From contig OZ345364.1 in assembly GCA_977006965.1 (NCBI GenBank), forward strand, positions 2,108,001-2,172,000: a DNA stretch of 64,000 nucleotides, in the 5' to 3' direction. A program made the translations under genes and the position numbers. The notes beneath the pieces are model-generated. The model saw only the letters and a list, made by a program, of their open reading frames with translations. It made no database searches and was not told the origin of the DNA. The stretch's first letter is position 1; each line of letters starts with the position of its first letter. Origin of the DNA: Phymatolithon calcareum. Lineage: Eukaryota > Rhodophyta > Florideophyceae > Hapalidiales. This document shows positions 41,401 through 52,765 of this stretch, piece by piece.

Positions 41401-42358
41401 CAACGCAGCTGTTGGGAGCAATGCAAAACTCGTGAAACGGAGAAAACAGAGAAGCAAAATTTTTTGTTGATCCGGTCTCAGTCACCATCCCGTCCGTTGT
41501 GTGCATCATTGCCACAACTGCAAGATCTCGAGATTTTCTCCACAGCTCTTCGCTGCGGAAGCCATCACATGTGGCGTCAGACAAATGTTTGGTATCAGCA
41601 AGCCATCGACTTCCAAACTTTGCGAGGAATGACACTAACCAACGGACGGCACATTCTTCCGGTAGCGTAGATCTCAAATGCGACGCAACAAATCGTGCGA
41701 AGCGACCGTGTCGTTCCTGGTCACTGTACTCAACGCGGGAATGCAAAACGGGGCGCATTGGGAGGTCATGACCAGTGATCTCATTGTCAATGAGTGAGCT
41801 GTTGACAAGCATTTCATTGTCCACTGTTCTCTCAACATCTTCCAGCGCTATGATGGATGTGTCCACCGACATGTCGGATGTTTCCGGCTCCTCATCGAAA
41901 GCACTGCTTTCGTTTCTCCAGAAAAAGCAGAAGTCACGAACTTTTGACGACAAATTGGTGGTGAACAAAGACAACCTGGACGGCGGGTGATACGATGCCT
42001 TGTACCGAAGCTTGATAAGACAGGTTAAGGCATGCACGTTCCAGTTTCGGAACTCAGAAAGCTGCAACAGACCCCAAACCGTTCGAACAACGTGGTACGC
42101 GTTGAATACTGCCACTGTGATAGCGGAAGCTGCCTCCTTGTGGTCCCTGCCGCCGATTTGGAGAACAATGTAGTACATGACATACGCAAGACAGGGCAGT
42201 GAGATGCACAGCTGAGTCATGCCGTTCTGCCAGGTCTTACGAATCGGCCTCCACTTGCCAGTGATGAAGTCCATGCCGTAAATGAATGCGAGCGGGATGA
42301 AAGCGGCGGCGTAGACGGTGTAGACGATGCCCGGATGGCACGGTAGTTCACAAGACAT
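38495..42358 (-). pseudogene. Sel1-repeat membrane protein, copy A (nonsense at codon 1033)
   Basis: The frame runs 1288 codons from an ATG at 42358 (MSCELPCHPG; the TTG-initiated extension to 42469 is less likely) to the stop at 38495. It is interrupted once, by TAA at 39262-39260, where copy B has CAA. Two or three hydrophobic segments lie at the N-terminus (about 10-31, 46-70, perhaps 78-99). A long region without known domains follows, then at about 1050-1200 Sel1-like repeats (ASNRLGLIYHRGG, ALCNMGVLLNG, AMNNLGVAYDLGNG, AIFNLALMYKFGD), which are alpha-helical protein-binding repeats. A DEEE tract is 8 residues longer than in copy B. If the stop is real, the Sel1 part is lost; otherwise it would be a membrane scaffold. 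Confidence 0.8.
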
Positions 42359-42601
42359 TTTGAATTTTTGCAAAACCACAATGCTAGAAGAACGGAGGTC
42401 GTCGGTCGCACGGCGGAAAATGGTACAAGATGAAACACTGTTATTTTGGAGCTCGTTGAAGAGTACCAAATTGTAGTGGTGGTCAGAGGTCAGTAGATCT
42501 TATCAGGTCGAGTGCTGGAGAGACGGACACGTCTTAGAGGAAAACCTTCCCCCGGTTCTTCACATTGAAATCTACTTTATTTGAAAATGTTTTTGGTACA
42601 G

Positions 42602-42632
42602 CTGTACCCGGATGATTACCATCCGGGTACAG
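42602..42632. promoter_or_regulatory. Perfect 13-bp inverted repeat upstream of Sel1 copy A
   Basis: ctgtacccggatg, a 5-nt spacer (attac), then its exact inverse. It lies 244 bp upstream of the ATG and is unchanged in copy B (57106-57136). Possible dimer-binding site or hairpin. Confidence 0.6.
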
Positions 42633-44505
42633 TGTATATGCGACGAAAGGGGATCAGGTTGGTAGCAATTTATTTGAGACAGGCATATACAGTAATACGT
42701 TGGCGATTCTCATCAGCGGGACGTATCTGACCAACTGTGTTATCACATCCTTGAGTGCTGGAACATAGTCAGTGGCGTTCGAGGATACAGCCCTGTATTC
42801 AGGGAGCGTTATACGCCACTAGCTGCTGCCCCCCCCCACATAGCACCAATAAAGTGATGCGTCTCTCACTACTGCAGCGCTCCTCGACATCTCTTCGAAG
42901 ACCAAACAAGATCAGCAACCCACACTCGCCACTACAACACTCAACTCTACGACATTTGAAGACACAACTGTTCTCTTCAGGGGTGCTCCACGTATAATAA
43001 AAAGACCTGCACAGACGGGCATGTACTGTGCGGGGTGCCAGTTCTATTGCCTTTTGACTTCCTAACGACGCTTTACCGCATGCGCTAGTTACACCTCTTT
43101 GATAATAGAGCGATGAAGAACGGTATGGTGTCATTTCAGCTTGCTTGTTGCACTCTCAGGGTCGGCAAAGTAGTTGGCATTCACTCTCGCCAATTGTGGC
43201 TTGCTTGAGATGCGATCCTTTACTCGCTGCGATGAGCTGTGCCTTATAAGCTATCGGATTCTCCAACCTACTGGCTTGGGGTTGCATATCACACACCACG
43301 AATACTGACACTATCCTGTTAATGTCAGGACTAACGGCTACATCGATACGAACGTGCAAGTCAGTGACCCATCTTGGCCATCTCTTGGGCCTCCCATTCT
43401 GTGATGTCAGGTCTATCACTGTCTGGACTAACGGCTACCGCGATACGCACACGCGAGTCAGTGACCAACCTTGGCGATCTCTTCGTGCCTCCTATCTTGT
43501 GATTATTTCAACTGTCGGGTCTGTCCGTTATTACGAGCTGACACTTGCGGGTGGCCACCCGACGTGGTCGCTCTATAGGATCTTCCCTAAGTCTTGTGCT
43601 GTCAGTGTCTTTCTTATCCTTCTTGTTTCGCCATTGACCGACCTCACATTGCAAGCCACTGTCTTGTTCGACAACAAGAGACATACACTGCAATTTCAGA
43701 TTGCCATTGAGATGGCACAACTGTTATAATGCTCGGTCTGGCAGCATACCACGGTACAGGTATAAAGATTGTTCTTGACGGCAAAATACCCGGGCACTAA
43801 CGTCGATTCGTTATTGATACGTCCGAAACACTTTAGCTGCCCATAGTTTGTACCACGTTCGAAAGTGACTTTTCCAAAGTGATATCTTCGACCAGGGTAG
43901 TCATTTCCTCCCAAGAGATCTCTTTGTACGGAGAAATGAAGTCGAGTAACAGCTCCGATGCATCCATCGCCGCACTTGTGTTATACCACAAACGAAGTTG
44001 TAGCCAGACTGAAGATTTGAAAGCGTTTGTCCGAGCGTTAGCCGTGCGTATTTTATCAAAAGATATTTTCTATGCTAGTCCTAGTGTTGTCCAAGACTTT
44101 TTTTGTGTCCCCGGCCACGTGTTACAGTTTTGCACTATTTAGGGAGAGTGGAGGTACATTCACTCAAGCACTGTAGTACTTCATGCTTTCAAGTTTGACC
44201 GTTTTTTGAAATCATGCCGTCAGGCACGGCTGTGAATTATTATCAAAAATCCTCACGCAACTTACGCGGCTCCAAATCTGCCCCAAAGGGAGTCCATATT
44301 AGCTCTTCTGCCGTTCTATGTTTTCGAAGGACAGAGACCTGTGCAGTTTCCCCGCATGACACAGAATTGCAGATCATGAAGGGGATCAAACTCTATCATA
44401 CTTCAGTACTTACAGCACAGACAATTCCTCTTCAAGATGGTCCACTTTGGATACCCTTCCCTGGTCGCCCCATTAGTGGGCACTTCCGCGAACTGCGACA
44501 TCAAC
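42633..44505. other. Copy A intergenic region between Sel1 and PIP30-like genes
   Basis: No confident gene. A minus-strand frame ending near 43696 (KVTFERGTNYGQLKCFGRIN...) is the remnant of a coding-like segment that is longer in copy B. A plus-strand frame at 43879-44142 is the antisense counterpart. It contains a 97-bp tandem duplication (43324-43517) and the junction at 43741/43742 where copy B has 511 extra bases. Confidence 0.45.
43324..43517 (+). repeat. 97-bp tandem duplication (two units)
   Basis: Units start at 43324 (gtcaggactaacggcta) and 43421 (gtctggactaacggcta). Copy B has a single unit at about 57812-57890. The two units differ by many substitutions, so either this is an old tandem with loss in B or a diverged gain in A. 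Confidence 0.7.
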
Positions 44506-45228
44506 ATGGCATCGACGGCGCGGGAAAAGGGGACAACAACAACACCGGGCCGTGCGATGTGACTCACCGAGGAAGTGTTCGGTGCAGCTGCCGCGAACGC
44601 TGCTGGGCTGGAAACCGTTGGTGTGCAGTACCCCAACTTTGTGCGCGCCCAAGGTGACGGGAGTGGCTCTGTTGGTGACGGTAAGGATTTGTTCGCACGA
44701 CTACAGGAAGCAAAGAATAGAAAAGATGCGGAACGGGATGCGGAGCGTACGGACGAAAGGGCCTTGGTAGAGGAGGACATCGCCTTTCTTGGTGGCATTG
44801 AAGCTGTGGAGCGCGCACGCGCAGCAGACGGCGAAGCTGCGGAGCGTGCAGAGGTGTCCGCTTTTTTGGAGAAGCGTGAAGCAATTCAGCGGGGCGTCGC
44901 TGCTGCCAAAGGCGCCTTTGGTGTTGATCGCGCTCTGGAGGCTATCGCTGGCGCGAGGCGAAAGGAGGATGCGCGCAGCAAGAGACCTCGCGGGACGCTT
45001 GGACTGATCAAGGTTGTTTCGAAGCGGAAGAGGATAGACGGGGATGCCATGGACAGCGAGAATGTTAAAGACAGGCCCATAGCACGGACGAATGTGGAAA
45101 CTGATAAGCTGCGAGTAGCTCATGAAGTGAAAAATTCGGTCTCAGTACCAACGGGGATTCTGGAAGGATATGAGGACGTGAGTAGTAGCGAGGAAGAAAG
45201 CGAAGAAGAAGGCGAACGCGACACATAG
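44506..45228 (+). pseudogene. PIP30/FAM192A-like protein, copy A (TGA at codon 19)
   Basis: The frame runs 241 codons from MASTAREKG to the stop at 45228. It is interrupted by TGA at 44560-44562, where copy B has CGA. The body matches the NIP30 domain layout: an N-terminal YPNFV, then LFARLQEAKNRKDAERDAE, DERALVEEDIAFLGGIEAVE and AEVSAFLEKREAI, followed by a basic middle and an acidic serine-rich tail (SSSEEESEEEGE). In animals PIP30 binds the PA28-gamma proteasome activator in the nucleus. Translation could only restart at a non-ATG or a late ATG. The gene lies 186 bp upstream of the CWC27 gene on the same strand. Confidence 0.6.
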
Positions 45229-45413
45229 CGCCAGCCTCGGCGCACAGTTTTATTTTTGCAGAGAGGATGCTTGGAGGATGCGACTGATGTAGGTACTGTA
45301 TGAGTATGATAAAATCAGAGAGCCTGAACTGTAAGGAAAAGTCCAAAAGCATGGGACCTTCATCAGTCGAGGACCTAAACGATCTGCGCTGTCTATTACA
45401 TTCGCACTGTGCA

Positions 45414-46669
45414 ATGTCGAGCGTGTATGCGCTCGAACCGGGGACGCGGGGATTGTTAACGCTGCGCAAAACACACGGGCCTATATCCGTAGCACTGTGG
45501 GCAGACGAGAACCCACGTGCGGGGCGGAGCGTGGTGCAGCATGCATTGAATTCCTATTACGATGGGCTAGCTTTTCATCGTGTCGTTCCCGGGGTCCTTA
45601 TCCAAGGTGGCGACCCTTCGGGTAGTGGATCTGGTGGTGCACCTGCGTTTCCTGGTCCGCTGCGCCGCGAGGCACACGGGCGGCTTAAGTTTCGCCGTCG
45701 AGGATTAGTCGCTCTTGTCGCCGACGAAGACGGATTGTGCGGGTCGCAGTTCTTCATCACGCTTGCTGAGACGCCATGGCTCAATGGTTTGCATACTATT
45801 GTAGGTACTGTCGTCGGGGACACTATCTTCAATGCTCTCGCGCTTGCGGAAGCGGCGAAAGATGCTGACGAGCCGCCAAAAATTCTCGGTATCGACGTTG
45901 TTGACAACCCGTTTCCCGAAATCGTTAGAAACGCAAAGGAAAAAAATGCCCCAAGTATACAAAAACGCGAGGATCCGCTTCATAAGGTTGCTGTCCGCGA
46001 CACGCACAGACTCTCTTTTGCATTGCATGGGGATGACGATAGCGAGGATGACGGTCCGGCACCGCTTCCCAAAAAAAGTCCATAGCACGAGGAAAAGTCA
46101 TGCCTGTTGTGCCCGTACCATCGAGTAAGAGTGCCTCGGCGTCCCAACCCCTGCAAAACGGCGCCGTGGATAAGGCCACTGAGGCGCGTGCAGAATTTGA
46201 CAGACTCCGAGCAGCATTACTACGCGGTGGGGTCAAAAAATCTGCAAAACCGCAAAAAAATGGTGTGGCGTCAGCAGCAAATGCCTACCCCCCAGCTGCA
46301 TCGACAAGACCTGCGACCGATTTGGCGGCGGTCAAGATAGGGGGTAAACGCAATAGCAAGCGCGACGCTATCTCCGTTCCGCGCAGCCGCCGTCGTGGAA
46401 AATCAGGGTCGCGGGAGGCTGACGTACTGCACAAGCTGGCAGGTTTCGAGAAAAAGGTGCTTGCAGCTCGCGTCAGTGGTTGTAACGCTCGCTCAGAAAA
46501 TGACGCCGCTCGCTCGTGGTTTGCAAAACCTCTCACCCTTCCCGGGGCGCATGACGAGCGTAAGCTTGAGGAGGACGCAGATGAGTACGAGGCCCGCGAG
46601 GGACTCCCGCAGTCCGTGCATAGACGGCGAGACGGGCATTCATCACGGGGTTACTGGGATGGGCGGTGA
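45414..46669 (+). pseudogene. CWC27-type cyclophilin, copy A (frameshift in A-run)
   Basis: Same gene as 60325-61581 but with 7 instead of 8 A's at about 46070-46076. Translation ends at 46085 after the PPIase domain and acidic linker (...PLPKKSP*). The second half continues in another frame (46100-46669, MPVVPVPSSKSAS ...). The product would be a cyclophilin domain without the lysine-rich C-terminal region that CWC27 uses in the spliceosome. The truncated product of 223 residues could still fold, so partial function is possible; a sequencing error in the homopolymer is the main alternative. Confidence 0.8.
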
Positions 46670-47319
46670 GATCATAGACATTGTATTAGTCGGGATTGAT
46701 TTTCCACCGAACGATCAGCGTCAGTGAGGGCCTAAACAGAGGAGAGTGACCGGCCTGAATGATTCATTGGCAACAGGATGCTCTTCCGTATGTGCTCCTT
46801 GGCCCAGAGCATCATCAGATTACGCTGAGATTTCTGCATTACAGCTCTGGAAAAAATCGGTATAATTGGGCAATTGATTCTGCGTTACAGTGCCCAGCAG
46901 CGTGATCCGGTGCAGATGCGTATACGCTATACGGCAGCCATAACCAATGTTCTCGGGAACAAAACAGTCTCCCCCACCCCTTGCCCAAATCACACCGGCC
47001 AATTCCCATAACCCTACCTGGTTGCGAGTTGGGCAATTGAAATTCGGGGTCGGATCTTGGCAAAACTGCGGTTAATGGGCCCCCGACAACGCAACACCGC
47101 AAAGTTTTCAACATCCTCCTTGACTTGTCGAGTATCAATGCTCGATCTAATGGCCCCCTCTTAAGCCGCGACTTAACCCCTTCTCCTCAAAATATTTCCA
47201 GCCTTCATTCCAGCAGCCGTCAGCCAAAGTGTATTCGAGTCTTCAGTCGTCAAGGAAGCATCTAATTGTCAAGAACCATCTCCTTGACGGTACATTCTCA
47301 AGTGCCATCCTCACGAAAG
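46670..47319. other. Copy A intergenic, conserved with copy B
   Basis: About 650 bp between CWC27 and the transporter, very similar to 61582-62231. No gene is supported. Presumably it contains the 3' end of CWC27 and the transporter promoter. Confidence 0.5.
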
Positions 47320-48055
47320 ATGGCTTCAGATCCCGAAAGTGCCCCTCTGTTGCCCGTAACCACTGCGTCTCCGAGCTCGACTGAGAAAACCGCACGCGAT
47401 GGGTACACATGGGCGGGTGAAATCGAAGGCGCAGACGCACCAGAGAAGACAGATACCATTTTCTCGTCCGCAATGAACCTTGCCGCCTGTGCCCTTGGTG
47501 CATCCATGCTCTCGCTACCGTTTGTCATGATGCTATCAGGACCCATTGTGGCGCTCGGCTTACTTGTGCTTTTTGCTGTCATGGCCTTCTTCGCCGCGCA
47601 GGCTGTCATCAATGCCGGTATTCAATGCAAGAAAAGCACGTACACAGATATTGTCACGTACTACTTCGGCACTGTCCAAGGTACTATCGCCGACGTTCTT
47701 CTTGCGCTCGCCCTTGCCGTAGCGGCCATTTCCTGTTGCCGACCTGCTGCCTGACATGATTGCCGGGACCGATGCACTCAGCAAATCTGCCCGAATTATT
47801 GGTGTACTCATTTCACTGTACTGGGTCACTCTTACTTCCAACCTCTCAGTTTTCGGTCCCGCGAGTGCACTGGCCACTGCTGGCTGCTACATCCAAGTTC
47901 TTGCCCTTCTTTTTCAGCTGGCGACTTCGCACGGCGGTGAGGCCGGCTGGACCGTCCCGCCCCCGAGCACTCTTTTCAGCTTCAAACTTGGCGGTCTGCT
48001 TTACTCGCTTCCCATGGTGTGCTTCGTGTATGCCTTCCAGTCAGCGACACATTGA
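47320..48055 (+). pseudogene. AAAP amino-acid transporter fragment, copy A (11-bp deletion)
   Basis: Counterpart of 62232-62978. The frame opens normally (MASDPESAPLLP ... AMNLAACALGASMLSLP) but an 11-bp net loss near 47733 shifts it, and translation ends at 47754 after about 144 residues (VAAISCCRPAA*). The remaining transmembrane segments persist out of frame to the TGA at 48053-48055. Non-functional as a transporter. Confidence 0.75.
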
Positions 48056-48080
48056 ACATGTTGAGAAATGACGAACAAAT

Positions 48081-49010
48081 ATGGAGAAGAAGAAACGCTG
48101 AGTGAAGAGGGAGTTTGATGAGGCGTTGAACAAACTGGAATCGGAAATGGAAGCGAGGCGCAAAGCGGACGTAGATGCTGCATTGGCCACGATGAATGTC
48201 AAAGAGCTGGAACGTGAAAGCCAGCGTGAAGCGGAAAATAAGGTCAAGCTGCAGAAGGGGATCAAGTATGTTAATGCTCAAGAGCGTGATTGCCGGAAGC
48301 GTATAGAGCGCACTAAACGGTTGTATTCAAAACTTATCCAAACAGCGAAGGACAATGACGCACCCAAAGTGGAGCTTCCGACGCCTGCTGATACCACAGG
48401 TGGAGCGTCCAGCAGCAAGAAGCCAAGGGCGCGAAAAACCGACTCTGGTAATACAGCGGAAAGCAATGGGACTATTGGTGAAAGCATCACGTCGGACGAT
48501 GACCGCATGGTTGTTGATGGGGATGCAGAACAAGCACGTTCGTCGCGTTCCACTGCCGAGGTTGAATCATCACCTCCAAACCCTCGACGCTTGGCCGAAT
48601 TAGAACGCCTGCGCAGCCTTGTGCGCGATGGTGCAGGTGAGGCGGCGGAATGTCAGCGCATTTGCGAAATAGAGCACCTCAAGTTCATGGCTCTGCTTGA
48701 AGCAAAGAACAAGTTGGACAAAGAGCTTTACATGACTAAGAGCTCTTCGCATGACTATGGACATCACGGTGGATCATCAGGAATGCCGCCGTCTGGTCCT
48801 GTCTCCAAAACGAAAGACTCAGGCAGGCGTGGCGATAAGGGCGGGTCATCAAAACACGCTAACGGGAGCTCGAAGGGGAAAGGCGGAACTTCGAAAAGCG
48901 GTGCAGCAGCCGGTTCTGGCGTTAAGAACAGTGCAAAAAAGGCGTCAAGAAAGGACGAAAAGTCCAGGCGGAAAAGTTCGTCAAAGCCTACTGCAGCGAG
49001 TAACGTTTAA
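48081..49010 (+). pseudogene. Coiled-coil, lysine-rich protein, copy A (TGA at codon 7)
   Basis: Counterpart of 63004-63975. The ATG (MEKKKR) is followed by TGA at 48099-48101, where copy B has CGA; the rest of the frame is open to a TAA at 49008-49010. That stop differs from copy B, which reads through to 63975. Only initiation at a non-ATG codon or a later ATG could produce protein. See the copy B entry for the description. Confidence 0.65.
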
Positions 49011-50205
49011 ATGTGCAAAAGCTTTGTAAATCCCGCGCGACTCTATGCGTAAGCACGGGCGACGGCAAGTTTGCCTCCGGTTCCAGTTTGCGGTATGAGC
49101 GGTGAGCCTACAGCTTGTATACTGATAAAAAGTTGAGAGCAGTTTTACGTGCGAGAGATGAGTGTGCAGTGATATGGACTTGCATATGAAGGTGAAAATC
49201 TAGACCCCATGTATCGCATCTGAACGCCACTATTAGACGATTCCTTCCTGAGCTTCTAGTGCAGCAGGCAGTCCGCCCGTTTATTGCATTCCTTCTCGCT
49301 CACCACCAAGTTAAGGATAAAGGCGGATGCAATAAGGTTGATTGTGCCCTCTGGGCATTCGCATCAAATTTAAATCCTCAGTACCCCAATTTCCATCGTT
49401 ACGATCCTTCCGCCGTTTGCGATGGGTGCTAAGGTTTGTCTCCAAGCAATGGATGATGACCTATGCTAACGACACAACCGGCCGTCAGTCCAAAACCATC
49501 TTGTAAGTACTCCGCGCCTGAATGCGAAGAAGCTCAATGTCTAAGAATACTGCTGATCAACCGAGCGATACCGCCAACCGGTACACAACCTCCTACTGAC
49601 CCTGAAAACCTCACGACGTGCAACGTCACATCGCGAATACTTGGACATAATCCCGCCACCGCAGAATAGCAAGGAGATCACTCTTTTGGGGAGGATAGAG
49701 TCAGGGGTAGTGCCAATTCCATTGCTCGACATTGCTGTTTGTCGCGCAATTAAACAATTCAATTGCTCACTACGGTTAGTCAGCAATTCGAATTGCAATT
49801 TGAATACTTCCCGCAATAGTCAAGTTAATTGTTTATTCATGCCTCTTCTCCTAGGTGTACGAAACTTTCGTCTTCGATAGCCTGTTCAACACGCTGGTTG
49901 ACAACGCTTGACATAGCTTCCTTCACAGTTTGATCATCCCAATAAGAGCGGTTGATTGACGTGAATGGATATCTCGAGGCTGTTCGCGAAGGAGTTGCAT
50001 TAGCTGCTGTACAACTTGTTTCGGCTTCGGTTTCGGAATAGGTAGTACCATGATTGGAAGAGCGAAATTTGTTTAGGTGTTGTCGACTGGGTCTGGTAGT
50101 GTGCTTTGGATAAATGTACGACTTCACTTTTTATATTGACTCTTCTATCTGTCTTTTCAGAAACGGCACTCTAGACACCCATACCGTTATACTTGAACGG
50201 ATGAA

Positions 50206-50291
50206 TGAATTCAACAATCCATGTGATCGTTCTGTTGTAGTGGTCTACGCAGACCATTACAATAGAACGAGCACATGGATGGTTGAATTCA
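50206..50291. other. 41-bp stem hairpin with 4-nt loop
   Basis: The left arm 50206-50246 pairs with the right arm 50251-50291 around loop acgc. Of 41 positions, 37 are Watson-Crick; two more are G:T, which would be G:U in the plus-strand RNA, leaving two A:G mismatches. The near-unbroken stem is the shape of a small-RNA precursor or a miniature inverted-repeat element. Confidence 0.7.
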
Positions 50292-50336
50292 GGAACGTTG
50301 TAACTGTATACAGTACGTAGAATTTTACGTACCTAA

Positions 50337-50416
50337 CACTAGGGGAGCACGGCAACATTTTGGCCCGATAGTTATTTAGTTGATTTGGGCCAAAATGGTG
50401 CAGTGCTCCCCCGGTG
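50337..50416. mobile_element. Miniature inverted-repeat hairpin
   Basis: Arms 50342-50366 and 50387-50411 pair at about 23 of 25 positions (ggggagcac ... ttttggccc) around a 20-nt AT-rich loop, and pairing continues weakly for 5 more bases. It has the compact size of a MITE; no target duplication was recognised. Confidence 0.5.
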
Positions 50417-51211
50417 AACGCTTATACTGGCCCGAGTTATATAATAAAATTAGATGCTACCGACAACTAATTATCACGTACTACGCATGATACATTTGAA
50501 GTGATCGTTATTTCCTTCAACTCTGCTCTTGCTGAACTATACACTTTCGTACAACCTACCGACCAGCAATTCGAATTGCAATTCTTCATCAGAACCCAAT
50601 TTGGGTCGAATTGCTATGAATTGCAATTAATTGCAATAGCAATGGATTGCGCACGACCCCTGGATACAGTAGCGAAGAGCTGTGCCCGCATGTCGATGCG
50701 CAAAACTACGGTACAGCGAAGGCAGACTCATTCGCCGGCAAAAACGAAACCATGGGAGGCGACGATAACCGAAACAACGGATGTGGTGCTTCTATTTTCA
50801 AAAATTTGGATTAACCTTAGTCTATCATGTGCTGACAAGTCTGGCAAAATGCACCGCGCACAAATATTAACAGATAAAAAGTGCAGTGCCTCTGCACTCC
50901 CTAAAATATATAAAAGTCAGCTAGTTGTTTAACGAAACACAACAAAATGTCGAAATCAACGTAAACTACTATACAAAAGTATATCTGCCGATTGCAATCA
51001 CCGTCCACCGCACATCATCCTCCCTCATTTCCCCGCCTCTCCCTCCACCTCCTTCACACGCACCGCGCTAGATCCACGCAGGAAAGCTTCATCCGGTTAT
51101 TGCACTCCCAAGTTTCTCCTCGCCTCTTTCTCATTCGCCCTCAGCATTTCTGCTTCCAGACTGAGAAAAGCGCGTCCGGCCGCCGTCTGCAACACAGGGT
51201 TCAGCACAAGG

Positions 51212-52765
51212 CTAGATGGCAAATCGCGCAACGTATCTCTGCCACTCAATGGACCCCGGTCTCGGCAGTGACAATGGCGATCGTTCCGTACTCTGCGACG
51301 ACCGCTTACTTGAATCCGTTGCAATCTTCGACAGTTCCAACCTCTCCACATCCGGTCGTTCAACCCCAGTGCCCTCTGCACCGAGTGTGACCACATGAGC
51401 GCCGATAACAATCTCATCTCTTTCCGCGTTATGAACACAACGTTCCAAAATCCGTGAACGACGTGTATGTCGTCGAAATCCCATTGCCTGTCCATCCGCC
51501 GAGAACGTCCTTCCCGTGCATACCTTCCTCTCCATCCCATACTGCTCCTCCGCCAAGGCAACAAACAGCGCATATTCGACACGCATGGACACAGGCGACG
51601 CCCGTTCCTCTTCCGATTCTTAACACAAAAAACAACCAAATATAATCCGCACCACCCTCCGCCGCAGCGGTGGAACTTGACCCTGCCAAAGTAGGACGAG
51701 GGAACTGTTGCGACGCTCCCTCCTCAGTCTCACCCGCGCGGCAGCCGCCGCCGCCGCCGCAAAGGGTCAACCCACAGCAACCATCGATGATTAGCAAACG
51801 ACCTTGACTCCGACCGCACCCTCTTCCTACAAACCGACCAGTTGGGCACAACAATCGTAAACAGCATAGCGGAAGCACTACTCGTCCGAAACCTCAAATT
51901 CTTATACCATCTCAGCGGAAACTATCCCTCAAAAAGCACCGCCCGTTGATTCCTCACATTCATCCCCTTCCCCCCATCCGCCTCCCCGCGTTCAATCCTC
52001 GCCACATGCACAAGTCTCACTTCCGCCCTCCGAATAAAAGCCTCCAACAACAACTGATAAAACTCATCAAACCCCGCAAAATATGCCGACGTCGACACAC
52101 GCACAACCGCCCTATCACTCATAGTCGGAAACCTCACCAATCTCAAAGCCGCCCCAACCTTCATCCTTCTTCCCTCCAAATCAACCGCCAGCCACTTCTC
52201 CAACGCGCGAAACACCCCCTCCTCATTCCTCGGCATGAGATCCTGCACACGCAGCACCTCCGCCACACGCTCAACAGAAAGCCGCTTCCACTCCACCCCG
52301 TCAGCAACTCGCCCAGCCGGCGCTTCACGAATGCGCGACACGCATCCATCGCGCGTCGCAGTTGCAGTGGTGCCGCAGCGCGAAGCCCCGCGAGCGCCGT
52401 ATCGGGGCCGACGGACGCGGCGAGTGCGCGGTCGATGTGCGCGACCGCGCGCGACATTGCCAGGGCGGAGCAAAGGGCGGCAGCTCGAGAAGGTGGGCGA
52501 GATGCAAGGCGCGCATGGGGGACTGCACGCCGTAGGCGAGGGCGAGAGCGGCGTGCTGTACGTGCGAGGACGCGTTGGAGAGGAGCGGGGAGGAGGTGCG
52601 GGAGGCGAAGGATTTTGCGAGGACGGGCGCGGCGGACGCGAGGACGAAGGAGTGGGCGAAGAGATCGGACGAGAGACGTAGATCGCAGAGGGTGCGCACG
52701 GAGGCATCGAGACGCTGCGCCCAGAGGAGGGCGAGGGTGCGTGAATTTAAAATCAGCAGAGCCAA
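51212..52765 (-). pseudogene. BTB-BACK-MATH protein, copy B (frameshifts and nonsense)
   Basis: Same domain order as copy A. Copy B keeps the linker deleted there (SPMRALHLAHLLEL) but has its own 1-bp shift just after it (near 52485), so the following helix (MSRAVAHIDRALAASVGPD) is in another frame. Where copy A reads LLEGLFPLRW*, copy B stops earlier at LFEG* (51922), and the next segment also begins MV* where copy A reads MVEEFGF. The MATH-like part reads VEYALFVALAEEQYG. Several lesions differ between the copies, so both genes appear dead by partly separate routes. Confidence 0.55.

Larger units (their letters stand above)
34558..49078. repeat. Segmental duplication, copy A
   Basis: Aligns in the same orientation with 50845 to the window end. 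The left border is at the word 'aaaatgca' and the right border just after 'ggcaagtttgcct'. Offsets drift from 16289 before the LTR insertion, to 14570 after it, 14504-14540 across the Sel1 gene, and 14908-14923 over the last four genes; each step is an identifiable insertion or deletion. The same genes in the same order occur in both copies. Confidence 0.95.
49079..50844. other. Spacer between the duplicates, hairpin-rich, no genes
   Basis: Single-copy sequence with no supported gene. It holds two long hairpins (50206-50291 and 50337-50416), a 12-bp palindrome actgtatacagt at about 50303, and repeated 'cagcaattcgaattgcaatt' words at about 49782 and 50565. The small open frames lack domains. 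Confidence 0.55.

Noticed and set aside
43322-43729. 135-residue plus-strand ORF in copy A
   Set aside because: It spans the 97-bp tandem repeat, copy B does not preserve its first half, and no domain is seen.
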